A DNA stretch of 64,000 bases from Balneola sp. (GTDB lineage Bacteria > Bacteroidota > Rhodothermia > Balneolales > Balneolaceae), in contig JAEPPZ010000007.1 of assembly GCA_017640785.1 (NCBI GenBank), forward strand, positions 175,464 through 239,463, written 5' to 3'. Every line of letters begins with the position of its first letter. Position 1 is the first letter of the stretch. Position numbers and translations under genes: made by a program. This document shows positions 53,343 to 62,573 of the stretch, one piece after another. Under the pieces are notes generated by a model. The model ran no database searches. It was not told the DNA's origin and saw only the letters and a list, made by a program, of their open reading frames with translations.

Positions 53343-54482
53343 CTAAGAATTTACAAGGTCGGTACTTACTGCTTTGTAATAATCTTCATACTGATTAACT
53401 ACCAGATCCTGATTAAACAATTCAGCGCGTTTCCGTGCATTTTTGCTCATTCTATCATGAAGTTCCGGATTAGTCAGTATTTCCACCGCATTTTTTGCCA
53501 TACAATCGATATCATCGAGGTCACAAAGGAAACCGGTTTCGCCCTGAACATTTACCTCCGGTAAACCGCCAATGTTAGAGCTAATCACTGGAACTGAACA
53601 ACTCATAGCTTCTAAAGCAGCCAAACCAAAGGTCTCTGAACCTGAAGGGATCAAAAACAGATCAGCTATTGAAAGCACATCTTCTACCTGATCCAGCTTT
53701 CCCAGAAAACGCACATGATCACAAATTCCAAGATCACGGCATTGTTGCTCTGTTCTTTGTCGTTCGGGACCGTCGCCTACCAGTAATAATTTTGCGGCTA
53801 TACCATGTTTGAGAATCCGGTCAAATATAGTTACTACCTCAGGAACTCGTTTCACTTTGCGGAAATTAGACACATGAACTACTACTTTTTCTCCATCTGG
53901 ACAAATAGCTCTTTTAAAGTGACTCTTATTAGATTTCTGAAATCTTTCCAGATCAATAAAGTTGGGAATAACTTTGATGTCAGTTTTTATATCAAAACGC
54001 TCACAGGTTTCGCGTCTCAGATAATCGGAAACAGCGGTAACGCCGTCACTTTTGTTAATCGAGAATTCCACTACATGTTTATAACTTGGGTCACTACCTA
54101 CTAATGTTATATCTGTACCGTGTAAAGTTGTAACAACCGGAACATGAATTCCTTTTTCAGCCATGATCTGTTTGGCTAAATAAGCGCTTGTTGCATGAGG
54201 AAGTGCATAATGAACGTGAAGAAGATCAAGATTCTCATACTCGATCAGATTGACCATTTGCGAAGCTAATGCCAGTGCATAAGGAGGATATTCAAACAAA
54301 GGATATGCATTAATAGCCACCTCATGGTAAAAAATATTGGAATCCAGCGTTTCTAGTCTGGCCGGTTTAGCGTAACTCATCATATGGATCTTATGACCTT
54401 TTGAGGCTAATACTTTTGCAAGCTCAGTGGCAACGACTCCACTACCGCCAAAGGTAGGATAACAGACAATTCCAATATTCAT
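53343..54482 (-). CDS. bshA: N-acetyl-alpha-D-glucosaminyl L-malate synthase BshA
   Basis: 379 residues, GT4 glycosyltransferase. MNIGIVCYPTFGGSGVVATE, LLHVHYALPHATSAYLAKQI and FLIPSGSETFGLAALEAMSC are characteristic of BshA, which joins UDP-GlcNAc and L-malate in the first step of bacillithiol synthesis. bshB and bshC are not in the window. Its 3' end abuts the CotH gene end without a gap. Confidence 0.92.
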   Translation of the reverse strand: MNIGIVCYPTFGGSGVVATELAKVLASKGHKIHMMSYAKPARLETLDSNIFYHEVAINAYPLFEYPPYALALASQMVNLIEYENLDLLHVHYALPHATSAYLAKQIMAEKGIHVPVVTTLHGTDITLVGSDPSYKHVVEFSINKSDGVTAVSDYLRRETCERFDIKTDIKVIPNFIDLERFQKSNKSHFKRAICPDGEKVVVHVSNFRKVKRVPEVVTIFDRILKHGIAAKLLLVGDGPERQRTEQQCRDLGICDHVRFLGKLDQVEDVLSIADLFLIPSGSETFGLAALEAMSCSVPVISSNIGGLPEVNVQGETGFLCDLDDIDCMAKNAVEILTNPELHDRMSKNARKRAELFNQDLVVNQYEDYYKAVSTDLVNS

Positions 54483-54629
54483 GTAAACTCTTTAATTTTT
54501 TAAAAGGTAATTAATCTCACGCTTTCTAACACAACCTTTAACAGTTTGGTTTCATAAAAAATTTACGATGGCTATGTAGTATTATGTATATTTACAACCT
54601 TGAATCAGTAACATAATTGTAGTTATCTA

Positions 54630-55388
54630 ATGGCAGGACATTCTAAATGGGCGAATATTCGCCACAAGAAGGCTAAGGAAGATTCCAAGAGATCAAAAGT
54701 TTTTACAAAAGTGATCAAAGAATTAACTGTAGCTGCACGCGAAGGTGGTGGTGATCCTACGGGAAACCCACGTTTATCGTTAGCAATTGATAACGCGAAG
54801 GCTGTAAATCTTCCAAAAGATAATATGGAGCGTGCAATTAAGCGCGGAACCGGAGAAGGAGATGACGCTGCTACTTATGAAGAAGTTACTTTTGAAGGTT
54901 ATGGTCCGGGTGGAATTGCCTATTTTGTTGAGGTAACCACAGATAATAATACACGTTCGGTTGCTGATATTAGACATATTTTCACCAAACATGGCGGAAA
55001 TATGGGTACCAATGGCTCAGTAAGTTTTTTGTTTGAGCAAAAAGGAATGATCCGTGTGGCTGCAGAAGGTAAAGACGAAGAAGAATTTATGCTGGAAGCC
55101 ATTGAAGCCGGTGCAGATGATATACAATCAGAGGATGATTTATTCGTTGTGTATACGGCTCGGGAAGATCTTTTTAATGTTCGAAAAGCATTGGAAGAGG
55201 GAGGAAATAAGATCGAGTCGGCAGAGTTGATCCGCGAAGCTACAACAGAAACAAAAGTTGATGCAGAAACGGCTCTTTCAAATTTAAAAATGATGGACAA
55301 ATTTGAAGACAATGATGATGTAACCAACGTGTTTACCAATATGTTGATGGATGAGGAAACACTGCAGGTAGCGGAAGAAATGGAATAG
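54630..55388 (+). CDS. YebC/PmpR family regulatory or translation factor
   Basis: 252 residues. MAGHSKWANIRHKKAKED is the invariant start; LPKDNMERAIKRGTGEG, YEEVTFEGYGPGGIAYFVEV and ADIRHIFTKHGGNMG follow. YebC proteins were described as transcription regulators, and more recently as helpers of translation at difficult proline-rich stretches. Five bases separate it from the bat genes. Confidence 0.94.
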   Translation: MAGHSKWANIRHKKAKEDSKRSKVFTKVIKELTVAAREGGGDPTGNPRLSLAIDNAKAVNLPKDNMERAIKRGTGEGDDAATYEEVTFEGYGPGGIAYFVEVTTDNNTRSVADIRHIFTKHGGNMGTNGSVSFLFEQKGMIRVAAEGKDEEEFMLEAIEAGADDIQSEDDLFVVYTAREDLFNVRKALEEGGNKIESAELIREATTETKVDAETALSNLKMMDKFEDNDDVTNVFTNMLMDEETLQVAEEME

Positions 55389-55393
55389 AATTA

Positions 55394-56026
55394 ATGAAAA
55401 CCTTGCTTTACATATTGATCGGATTTCTTTTTGTAGCTTCGGGCGATGGAAGAGAGGCTAATAAGGCCTACGAGGAGGGGAACTATGTTTTAGCAGATTC
55501 TCTATTTCGACTAGCTTTGGAAGAGGATCCGGAGAATTCTAAGCTGTATTTCAATCTTGGAAATGCACTGGCAAAGCAGGGTAAAGTAGAAGATGCCATC
55601 GAAGCATATCTGAACTCACAGGAATATGCTGAATCGGCTGAAGATAAAGCACTGGCTCAATACAACATTGGAACGATATTGGCTGAAAACGAAGACTGGA
55701 AACCTGCCGCACACCATTTCAGAAACTCTTTAAAACTGAATCCGGGAGATTACGAAGCGAAACATAATTACGAATTAGCGGCTAAAAAAGCGTCAGAAGA
55801 ACAGAATGAGCAAAATCAGGATCAACAAAACCAGGATCAGGAAAAAGAACCTCCTACTGAATATGCCAAGGCGATGAAAAAACGGGCAGAGCAGCTGGTG
55901 GCAGAGCAAAGATATCAGGAAGCATTTAACTTGATGGAAAGTGCCGCTGCAAACGACAAAACCGTTCAGCCTAACTACAACGATTTTATGGAACGAATTA
56001 AGACCGTAAGTACTATAGACAATTAA
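55394..56026 (+). CDS. batC: BatC-like TPR protein
   Basis: 210 residues with a weak signal or anchor segment (LLYILIGFLFVASGDG). Three TPR units (ANKAYEEGNYVLADSLFRLA; SKLYFNLGNALAKQGKVEDA; ALAQYNIGTILAENEDWKPA) and a Q/N/E-rich linker (residues 137-155) are typical of BatC in the Bacteroides aerotolerance operon. It precedes three more bat-like genes with spacings of 2, -17 and -4 bases. batA and batB are absent. Confidence 0.78.
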   Translation: MKTLLYILIGFLFVASGDGREANKAYEEGNYVLADSLFRLALEEDPENSKLYFNLGNALAKQGKVEDAIEAYLNSQEYAESAEDKALAQYNIGTILAENEDWKPAAHHFRNSLKLNPGDYEAKHNYELAAKKASEEQNEQNQDQQNQDQEKEPPTEYAKAMKKRAEQLVAEQRYQEAFNLMESAAANDKTVQPNYNDFMERIKTVSTIDN

Positions 56027-56028
56027 TT

Positions 56029-56562
56029 ATGAGACACTTTTTAAGCATTTTATTTATGGCTTTGATCGCTGTGACTGTTCAGGCTCAGGATGCTGACAGT
56101 TTCTTTCACAGAGGGGCGAATTCGTACATCAATTCGCAACTGAATCAGGCCATTCAGATAGTTGATGAAGGTTTATTTCAGCACCCGAATGATGCTAAGC
56201 TGAATGCACTGAAGCAAAAACTGGAAGAAGAGAAAGAAAAACAGCAACAGCAGCAACAAAACCAGCAGAACCAAAATCAGGAGCAGGAACAGCAAGAGCA
56301 AGATCAGCAGGAACAAAACCAGGATCAGCAACAGGAGAATCAAGAGCAAAATGAAGAAGAACAGCAGGAACAGGAGCAAGGTGAAGGAAGTGAAGAAAAT
56401 GAACCTAAACCTGAAGAAGGAAAGGAAATCGATTCCAAAGAAATAAGTAAAGAAGATGCTGAAAAGATCCTGAAAGCTCTGGCTCAGAAAGAAAAAGAAT
56501 TGTTGAAAGACTTCAAGAAAAAGAAATCAAAAGACAGCGCTACGCATGATAAAGATTGGTAA
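56029..56562 (+). CDS. Bat-operon secreted protein with a long Q/N/E-rich region
   Basis: 177 residues with a signal peptide ending VTVQAQD. One short TPR-like helical pair (RGANSYINSQLNQAIQIVDE) is followed by about 60 residues of almost pure Q, E and N, then an acidic-basic tail (KILKALAQKEKELLKDFKKK). It looks like a second BatC-like component. The low-complexity stretch is encoded by CAG/CAA/GAG triplets and could vary in length. It overlaps batD by 17 bases. Confidence 0.7.
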   Translation: MRHFLSILFMALIAVTVQAQDADSFFHRGANSYINSQLNQAIQIVDEGLFQHPNDAKLNALKQKLEEEKEKQQQQQQNQQNQNQEQEQQEQDQQEQNQDQQQENQEQNEEEQQEQEQGEGSEENEPKPEEGKEIDSKEISKEDAEKILKALAQKEKELLKDFKKKKSKDSATHDKDW

Positions 56563-58300
56563 TAAGCCAGTACTACTTTTTGTCTTATTAATTTCAGGAA
56601 TTGCCAATCAGCTTTTATTGGCACAGGATGTGAGTGTACAGGCAACCCTGACAGAAACCAATATTTTCGAAGGGGAATCGGTTCAGCTTGATATCGCAAT
56701 TTCAGGAACTTCTCTTAATTCCCTGGAACGGCCGGAGATCCCATCGATTTCCGGATTACGATATTTGCCCAACAGAACTATTTCAGGAAGCAACTACACT
56801 TATGTAAATGGTAAACCATCCCTTACACAAAGCTACGGTTTCCAGTTCATTGCTCAATCGCCCGGAAGTTATACTGTTCCATCAATCAAGGTGACGGTTA
56901 ACGGGAAAGAATTTGCAACAAAGCCGATTGCGTTCAAAGTATTAGACCCCAAAACCATCGACAATGGAAATGCGGAAAGAGCTCCTGATATTTATGTGAG
57001 ATTAGAACCAACTACTCAAAATCCGGTCGTAGGTCAGCAGGTTGTAGCTGATATCGTATTATATTTTAAAAGCGAAGTAGAAGTATCTAATTACAACACA
57101 GTTCCGGGATGGAAGGCTGAAGGTTTCTGGAAAGAAGAATTGAACAACCCATCACAAGCAAGAACAACTTCAGTAATTATAAATGGAATTCGATATAAAA
57201 GAGCCCGGCTGTTACAGTACGCCCTTTTTCCCACTAAAGCAGGAGAGTTGACCTTAAGTCCGTACAGCTTAACGGTAAGGGTTCGTAACAGCAGAAGAAC
57301 TGCACGAGATCCTTTCAATTTTAGTTTTGGACAAGAAAACAAAGAATTAAAAACTCTTCCGGTTACTTTGGATGTAGGGCGACCACCGGCCATTGAAAAT
57401 GCTGAATATATAGGAGCAGTTGGTGATTTTGAGATCAAAAGGACGATAAAACCAAGTTCGGCCTATGTGGGCGAAAGTGTGGAAATTATAACTGAGATCA
57501 CAGGCTCAGGAAACCTTCCGCTTCTCAACAAACCCGAGTACGATTTTCCCGAGTCTTTAGAATTGTATAATCCGCAGGAAAACACAAGTATTACTCGTGA
57601 CAACAGATTGATTGCGGGCTCTAAAACGTTTACAGATATTATCATCGCTCGTAATGACGGAACGTATTCTATTCCTGAAAAAAGGATAGCAACTTTTAAT
57701 CCTGACAAAAACAGCTACGAATATTTTACCCTTTCAGAAATAAATTTCAGGGCAGATATTGATCCCAATGCTACGGTAACCTCATTGGAAGATATGCGCC
57801 TGGATATTGATCCGGTTACAGGATTAGCACAATGGAAAGAGAAAAAAGACACACCATTAACCGAAAGAAATTCCATTTGGGTGATGCTGTTCACTCCTTT
57901 TTTGCTTTTTATAGGAGCATACGGGTATAAGAATTATTACGACAAATTGAATAACGATGCCGGCTTTGCAAGATCTACAAAGGCCAAAGATAAAGCGATG
58001 GAAACTTTGGCCGACGCAAAAACTACAGAAGACATTAAAGAGGGATACCATAAAATTCAAAAAGCTCTTTCGCAGTTTATAGCTGACAAACTTAATCTTC
58101 CGATAGCAGGAGTTTCGGGGCAGAGTCTAATCACAGAGATCCAAAAGAAGGGCGCAGATAAATCTGTAATTACGGAAGCGAAGAGAATTTTTGATAAATG
58201 TGAAACCATAGCTTATGCACCAAATATTTCACAGGAAGGATTAGAAGATGATGTGGAAAAAACCAAACAACTGATCAAAGATTTGGGGAAGGTTCTGTGA
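56546..58300 (+). CDS. batD: BatD protein
   Basis: 584 residues with a signal peptide (ending LLLAQDV). Typical BatD features: VSVQATLTETNIFEGESVQL, a series of beta-sandwich domains (SYGFQFIAQSPGSYTVPSI), a membrane helix near 445-465 (SIWVMLFTPFLLFIGAYGYK) and a cytoplasmic helical tail. BatD is an oxygen-tolerance protein thought to act with BatA/BatB in the envelope. It overlaps both neighbours. Confidence 0.88.
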   Translation: MIKIGNKPVLLFVLLISGIANQLLLAQDVSVQATLTETNIFEGESVQLDIAISGTSLNSLERPEIPSISGLRYLPNRTISGSNYTYVNGKPSLTQSYGFQFIAQSPGSYTVPSIKVTVNGKEFATKPIAFKVLDPKTIDNGNAERAPDIYVRLEPTTQNPVVGQQVVADIVLYFKSEVEVSNYNTVPGWKAEGFWKEELNNPSQARTTSVIINGIRYKRARLLQYALFPTKAGELTLSPYSLTVRVRNSRRTARDPFNFSFGQENKELKTLPVTLDVGRPPAIENAEYIGAVGDFEIKRTIKPSSAYVGESVEIITEITGSGNLPLLNKPEYDFPESLELYNPQENTSITRDNRLIAGSKTFTDIIIARNDGTYSIPEKRIATFNPDKNSYEYFTLSEINFRADIDPNATVTSLEDMRLDIDPVTGLAQWKEKKDTPLTERNSIWVMLFTPFLLFIGAYGYKNYYDKLNNDAGFARSTKAKDKAMETLADAKTTEDIKEGYHKIQKALSQFIADKLNLPIAGVSGQSLITEIQKKGADKSVITEAKRIFDKCETIAYAPNISQEGLEDDVEKTKQLIKDLGKVL

Positions 58301-59061
58301 AAAAAGTATTGGCACTATCAATTCTTTTCTGTTTTACCGGAGTATTATTTGGACAGTCTTCACCACAACTTAATTTTGATGAAGCCAATAATTCACTGGA
58401 AGAAGGTAACTACAGAGAAGCTCTAAAAAGGTATCGACAAATTGAAGAGAATGACTTTATCTCCGGAGAACTATTTTTAAATATGGGCATCGCTTCTGTT
58501 CAAATTGATTCTTTAGGACTAGCAAAGTTCTACTTTTTGCAGGCCTCAAAATTTGAGTCAACGCAACAAAGTGCAGATCAGGCGCTGGATTTTGTGAACT
58601 CTCAATTCAGCAGACAGTCTGCAAAGCTTCCAAAATTACCTTGGGACAGAGCCGTAGATCATTTTAAAGTAACTCCGGGTACGTTCGGGCTGTTTTTGAT
58701 CGGATATTGTTTTGTTTGTCTGGCATTACTGCTGATCATAGCCGGGTGGTTTAATCTGATAAAGCTCCCGAAGCAAAAGAATATTATCATCAGTTGTTTA
58801 ACCATTGCTGTACTGATCATCTCACTGTCATATTATGTGGATTATGTAGACCAAAGATATGACGAAGCTGTTTTGATCATGGATGAATCCAGTGTATCTG
58901 CTTCTCCATCTGAAAATTCAGAACTGGTAAGTATGGCGTACGAAGGATACGATCTGACCATTGATCGGAAAAAAAGTGCAACACAAGAAAACTGGTATTA
59001 CATTAGATTAGGAAACGGACAATTCGGCTGGATAGAAGCCAAAGGAATCAAAATTTTATAA
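58297..59061 (+). CDS. batE: BatE-like TPR/SH3 membrane protein
   Basis: 254 residues. Signal peptide, TPR-like helices (EEGNYREALKRYRQIEENDF), two membrane helices (about 128-155 and 163-184) and a C-terminal bacterial SH3 domain (SSVSASPSENSELVSMAYEG, WYYIRLGNGQFGWIEAKGIK). This is the BatE layout. It overlaps batD by 4 bases and closes the bat group. Confidence 0.84.
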   Translation: MKKVLALSILFCFTGVLFGQSSPQLNFDEANNSLEEGNYREALKRYRQIEENDFISGELFLNMGIASVQIDSLGLAKFYFLQASKFESTQQSADQALDFVNSQFSRQSAKLPKLPWDRAVDHFKVTPGTFGLFLIGYCFVCLALLLIIAGWFNLIKLPKQKNIIISCLTIAVLIISLSYYVDYVDQRYDEAVLIMDESSVSASPSENSELVSMAYEGYDLTIDRKKSATQENWYYIRLGNGQFGWIEAKGIKIL

Positions 59062-59074
59062 TTCAAAAAAACTC

Positions 59075-60442
59075 ATGAGTAAATCACAAGAGTACATCGA
59101 TCAAAACATTAGCAAATTTGAAGAAGAACTGTTCGACCTGCTTCGCATTCCCAGTGTGAGTACAGATTCTTCCAAAAAACCTGCGATCAAAGAAGCGGCT
59201 AACTTTCTATTGAAACAGTTTGAATCTTTTGATCTTGAAAGAGTAGAATTATTTGAGACTCCGGGAAATCCAATTGTGTATGCCGAGCATTGTCCTCATG
59301 ATGACAAGCCAACCGTTTTAGTGTACGGCCATTATGATGTGCAACCATCCGACCCCGATGAATTGTGGGATTCTCCTGCTTTTGAACCGGTAGTAAAAGA
59401 TGGAAATGTGTACGCTCGTGGAGCAAGTGATGATAAAGGTCAGTCGTATACGCACGTAAAAGCGATCGAGTCTTTCAGAAAAACTGGGCAGGAAATTCCG
59501 GTAAATGTGAAATTTATTCTGGAAGGAGAAGAAGAAATCGGTTCTCCGAATTTGGTTCCTTTTATCATTAAGCACAAAGACATGCTTGAATGTGATATGG
59601 TGCTGATCTCAGATACTTCCATGTTCGGAAAAGATATGCCATCTATCACTTACGGATTACGCGGCTTAGCGTATATGGAAGTTGAAGTGGTTGGACCAAA
59701 CCGGGATCTGCACTCTGGTGTGTACGGCGGCGCGGTAGAAAATCCATTGAATGTTCTGTGTGAGATGATCGCAAAACTGAAAGACGAAGACGGAAGAATT
59801 CAGATTCCGGGCTTTTATGATAAAGTGATCGATCTTACAGATGCAGAAAGAGAAGCATCTGCAGCACTCCCTTTTGATGAAGAAGCGTATAAAAAGTCAC
59901 TCGATATTGACGCCGTTCATGGTGAAAAAGGATACACCACTCACGAAAGAGCTTCGGCGAGACCAACTCTCGATGTTAACGGAATCTGGGGCGGCTACAC
60001 CGGCGAAGGAGCTAAAACTGTGCTTCCATCCAAAGCGAATGCAAAGATCAGTATGCGTTTGGTACCGGATCAGCATCCGAAAGAAATTGCAGAGTTATTC
60101 ACGGAATATTTTAATTCTATTGCTCCCGATACTGTGAAAGTAAAAGTAACGGATCATCACGGTGGACATCCATCGGTAACGGACCTTTCTTTTTATGGAT
60201 TGAAAGCTGCTGCTCAGGCATTTGAAGATGTGTTCGAAAAAGAGGTGCTGTTTTCCCGTGAAGGCGGTTCCATCCCGATCGTTGCTGATTTCAAAAAAGT
60301 ACTTGGTGTGGAATCTATACTGATGGGCTTTGGAATTACAAGCGATGCAATTCACTCCCCAAATGAAAAATTCTCACTTCAGGATTTCCATCGAGGAATT
60401 AAAACGTCTGCGAGGTTTTTGGAGATCTTAGCAGAGGCTTAG
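59075..60442 (+). CDS. M20 family dipeptidase/metallopeptidase
   Basis: 455 residues, the normal size for the PepV/CNDP-like branch. Metal site: LVYGHYDVQPSDPDELWDSP, YARGASDDKGQ, FILEGEEEIGSPNL, VLISDTSMF and a histidine in IHSPNEKFSL. The dimerisation domain sits about 185-345. It hydrolyses dipeptides in the cytoplasm with two zinc ions. It follows batE by 13 bases and may be co-transcribed. Confidence 0.92.
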   Translation: MSKSQEYIDQNISKFEEELFDLLRIPSVSTDSSKKPAIKEAANFLLKQFESFDLERVELFETPGNPIVYAEHCPHDDKPTVLVYGHYDVQPSDPDELWDSPAFEPVVKDGNVYARGASDDKGQSYTHVKAIESFRKTGQEIPVNVKFILEGEEEIGSPNLVPFIIKHKDMLECDMVLISDTSMFGKDMPSITYGLRGLAYMEVEVVGPNRDLHSGVYGGAVENPLNVLCEMIAKLKDEDGRIQIPGFYDKVIDLTDAEREASAALPFDEEAYKKSLDIDAVHGEKGYTTHERASARPTLDVNGIWGGYTGEGAKTVLPSKANAKISMRLVPDQHPKEIAELFTEYFNSIAPDTVKVKVTDHHGGHPSVTDLSFYGLKAAAQAFEDVFEKEVLFSREGGSIPIVADFKKVLGVESILMGFGITSDAIHSPNEKFSLQDFHRGIKTSARFLEILAEA

Positions 60443-60911
60443 AATATTGAATATTGAACAAAGAATGTTCAATGCTGAACTAGTTGCTTTTTGATAATCT
60501 TGTCATCCTGAACGTGACTGCCGATAGGCAGGCTTGATTCAGGATCTGTGTAAGGCACATTTGTTGACCCGAGCAATTACAGATTCTGAGTCAAGCTCAG
60601 AATGACGATGAGCTTAATGTATCATCCTGAGGATACTTCCGAAGGATCTGCACAGTTGGGTAAATGAGAAAATTCAGAAATTAGTTTAGGAGTGGAGTAA
60701 GATTCGTCCACCAACTCTTCCAAAGTTGAATATGTTGATTAATCATTAACTTGGGCGTTTATAACTCCGGAAGAGTTGAAAAGTCCGTTTGGTTTTACCT
60801 CTCATTCCGATTGTACAGTTCGGAATGCAGATTGGAAACGCTGCTTCGGGAAGCCAAAAGGCTCGGGATAAGAATTCGATTCAGAGTTAAGGGTCGCGGG
60901 TACCGCTACTT
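60443..60911. other. Gene-free stretch rich in palindromic repeats
   Basis: Holds the TCATCCTGAAC-type repeats described at 60501-60660, then a palindrome-rich block (CATTCCGA/TCGGAATG near 60805-60830, CTTCGGGAAG near 60842). No RNA gene or credible ORF was seen. It marks the change from the housekeeping region to the cassette-like region. Confidence 0.6.
60501..60660. repeat. Cluster of TCATCCTGAAC-type hairpin repeats
   Basis: Three units: one with an inserted hairpin (CTGCC-GATA-GGCAG) inside TCATCCTGAAC...TTGATTCAGGATC; one in the reverse sense (GATTCTGAGTCAAGCTCAGAATGAC); and one shortened (TCATCCTGAGGATACTTCCGAAGGATC). Related to the repeats at 1021, 14194 and 14764. Confidence 0.65.
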
Positions 60912-61340
60912 CTATTTACTGTAGCAAACTCCTTCAAAAATAACTAAATCTTGATTTATGGAGCAATCAGTTATCTCATCAAACCAGAATTTGAATTGGT
61001 TTGGCTTATTATTCTCTATCAGTTTTTCCAATAGCTCTCGAACAAGATAATCACCGAAGGTTAGTTTCGTAAGCACCTTATTCTCCAAAACCAGATCAAT
61101 ATCAGGATATCCTGCTTGGCCTAATTCATCTTGAGGTTCATCATAGCGAACGTCATCATCTTTAGATTCCGATACCCACTGTTTGTATTCTGAGCTCATG
61201 AGTTCAATAATTATAGATTTCGGAATTTCACAAGTAAAGGAATGTTTGTTCATGTGACTTTTTGAAGAACTTAAACCCATTGGCGGAATCACGAAAGTAT
61301 TCGCATTGATGTTTTTACCATCTACAGAGATATTAACCAT
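60912..61340 (-). CDS. Hypothetical protein of the cassette-like region
   Basis: 142 residues, not recognised. It is hydrophilic, with an acidic middle (ESKDDDVRYDEPQDELGQAG) and no signal or membrane segment; the start is ATG 61340. The pattern of alternating strands (NKHSFTCEIPKSIIIELMSS, KLTFGDYLVRELLEKLIE) suggests a small alpha/beta protein. No attC-like site follows its 3' end, so it may be the last member of the array or lie outside it. Confidence 0.6.
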   Translation of the reverse strand: MVNISVDGKNINANTFVIPPMGLSSSKSHMNKHSFTCEIPKSIIIELMSSEYKQWVSESKDDDVRYDEPQDELGQAGYPDIDLVLENKVLTKLTFGDYLVRELLEKLIENNKPNQFKFWFDEITDCSINQDLVIFEGVCYSK

Positions 61341-61486
61341 ATTGATATTGGAGGCTCTTCTTAAAGTTAATTTGATAGCAGTTTAGTAAAGTTAGTTCAG
61401 GGATGGAAATCTGAATTAAGAAAAAGTCTCTCGCTTATGTTAAGGAGTCTGGCTGGGCGGGGTGGCGGGAACAAGCCTTTGAAGAT

Positions 61487-61493
61487 GTTAGAT
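61487..61493 (-). other. Possible start of an attC site (R box only)
   Basis: ATCTAAC on the minus strand fits RYYYAAC and lies just past the stop of the 61493-62026 gene, the position expected for an attC. A matching GTTRRRY partner and a closing stem were not found downstream, so this is a weak call. Confidence 0.25.
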
Positions 61494-62026
61494 TAACGGT
61501 TTATTAGTTGATTGATTTTTGGTTGAATTGTCCAAATTCCGATTGGGTAGAACCAAAGCATAAAAAAATACCCAAGAAAGTCTTCGGATTTCCCGCTCTT
61601 TCCCTCTGTCATTGATAGATGTTTCGAAACAAAATAGATTGCATAAAACAGAGAATACATTGAGTAGAGGTGCATTGGGAAAATGGCAAATGAATATACC
61701 TTATTGTATGTATCATTTTCCGGAACCATGAAGTAAAGAATAAGAAGTGTAGAATAAAATAGAACGAAATATAAATTGAAATTAAACAATTTTTGGTTGG
61801 AACCGATGGTCAATTCAGCATCTAACAGTTCGTACAAATAATTTCCGGATTCTTTTAACCAAAACACCAAAAAGATCCATGCACTTGACGAAACAATTAG
61901 ACCGATGTAGTAAACAGGGTCACTATTCATTAGCAAACCAATAAGTGTAACCGGGAAAGAAAGAGCAGGAAATCCGAAAACAAGGAGGAAAAGTTTCCAG
62001 TGTTTAAGCCGTAGAAGAAAATTCAT
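61493..62026 (-). CDS. Hypothetical membrane protein (gene cassette cargo)
   Basis: 177 residues with about four to five membrane segments (KLFLLVFGFPALSFPVTLIG; FFMLWFYPIGIWTIQPKINQ near the end). I cannot name the family. The ATG at 62026 follows the putative attC at 62040-62128 by 13 bases, as usual for cassette genes, which commonly lack their own promoter. Confidence 0.68.
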   Translation of the reverse strand: MNFLLRLKHWKLFLLVFGFPALSFPVTLIGLLMNSDPVYYIGLIVSSSAWIFLVFWLKESGNYLYELLDAELTIGSNQKLFNFNLYFVLFYSTLLILYFMVPENDTYNKVYSFAIFPMHLYSMYSLFYAIYFVSKHLSMTEGKSGKSEDFLGYFFMLWFYPIGIWTIQPKINQLINR

Positions 62027-62039
62027 TTAGCAAAAATTT

Positions 62040-62128
62040 AGTTAGCGACCAGTCGAGTAAAAATTATTAAAGTTCCGAACCAGCCTGCCTCGAGCATTCG
62101 GGGAGTCCGTTTGAAACGCTTGTTACGC
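62040..62128 (-). other. Degenerate attC recombination site
   Basis: Minus strand: GCGTAAC (RYYYAAC-like) followed by AAGCGTTTCAAACGGACTCC, very similar to the start of Vibrio-type attC sites and to the better site at 62574. It ends GGTCGCTAACT, where the expected GTT triplet reads GCT. The two arms do not form a long stem, so it is probably decayed. It begins 7 bases after the stop of the 62135-62557 gene. Confidence 0.45.
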
Positions 62129-62134
62129 AAATTT

Positions 62135-62557
62135 TTATGCTTCAAAATCTTTTCTGAGTTCCCATTTTTTTGATGTATTAATTGCTGCACCAAAAGGAAA
62201 AATTGATAAACTGTAAAAGAAAAGTGATCCTTCATTTCCTCCAGTGTTGAAAAAAGATAAAATAGTAAGGCACACAAAAATTAAAGTTAAAACAACACTT
62301 GTCCACCAAACCAATGCAATGGAAAAGTCCCAATCTTTTCTTAATAATTTTTCGCGATTCTTATACTGCTCTTTATGAAGAAAATTTGAAATATAATAAG
62401 CTCCACAAAACATAAAAATCGCTCCAATGTGAAAGGTAATAACGTCTGATAAATCAATAAATATTATACCGACTATAATCGAAATTGTCTGCCAAATTGA
62501 GGCCATACTTAATCCCCAAAGATCAGTAAAGAGATATTGAACAGGCTTATTTTGCAT
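62135..62557 (-). CDS. Hypothetical membrane protein (gene cassette cargo)
   Basis: 140 residues with four membrane segments (IWQTISIIVGIIFIDLSDVI; ITFHIGAIFMFCGAYYISNF; LVWWTSVVLTLIFVCLTILS; SLFFYSLSIFPFGAAINTSK) and a short charged loop KEQYKNREKLLRKDWDF. Not recognised. It lies between the attC at 62574 (16 bases before its start) and the decayed site after its stop, the layout of an integron cassette. Confidence 0.68.
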   Translation of the reverse strand: MQNKPVQYLFTDLWGLSMASIWQTISIIVGIIFIDLSDVITFHIGAIFMFCGAYYISNFLHKEQYKNREKLLRKDWDFSIALVWWTSVVLTLIFVCLTILSFFNTGGNEGSLFFYSLSIFPFGAAINTSKKWELRKDFEA

Positions 62558-62573
62558 TGAATTGAGTTGATTT

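Noticed and set aside
61441..61493. A full attC site after the 61493-62026 gene
   Set aside because: Only the first R box fits; the GC-rich stretch GGCTGGGCGGGGTGGCGGG has no matching arm and no GTTRRRY box closes it.
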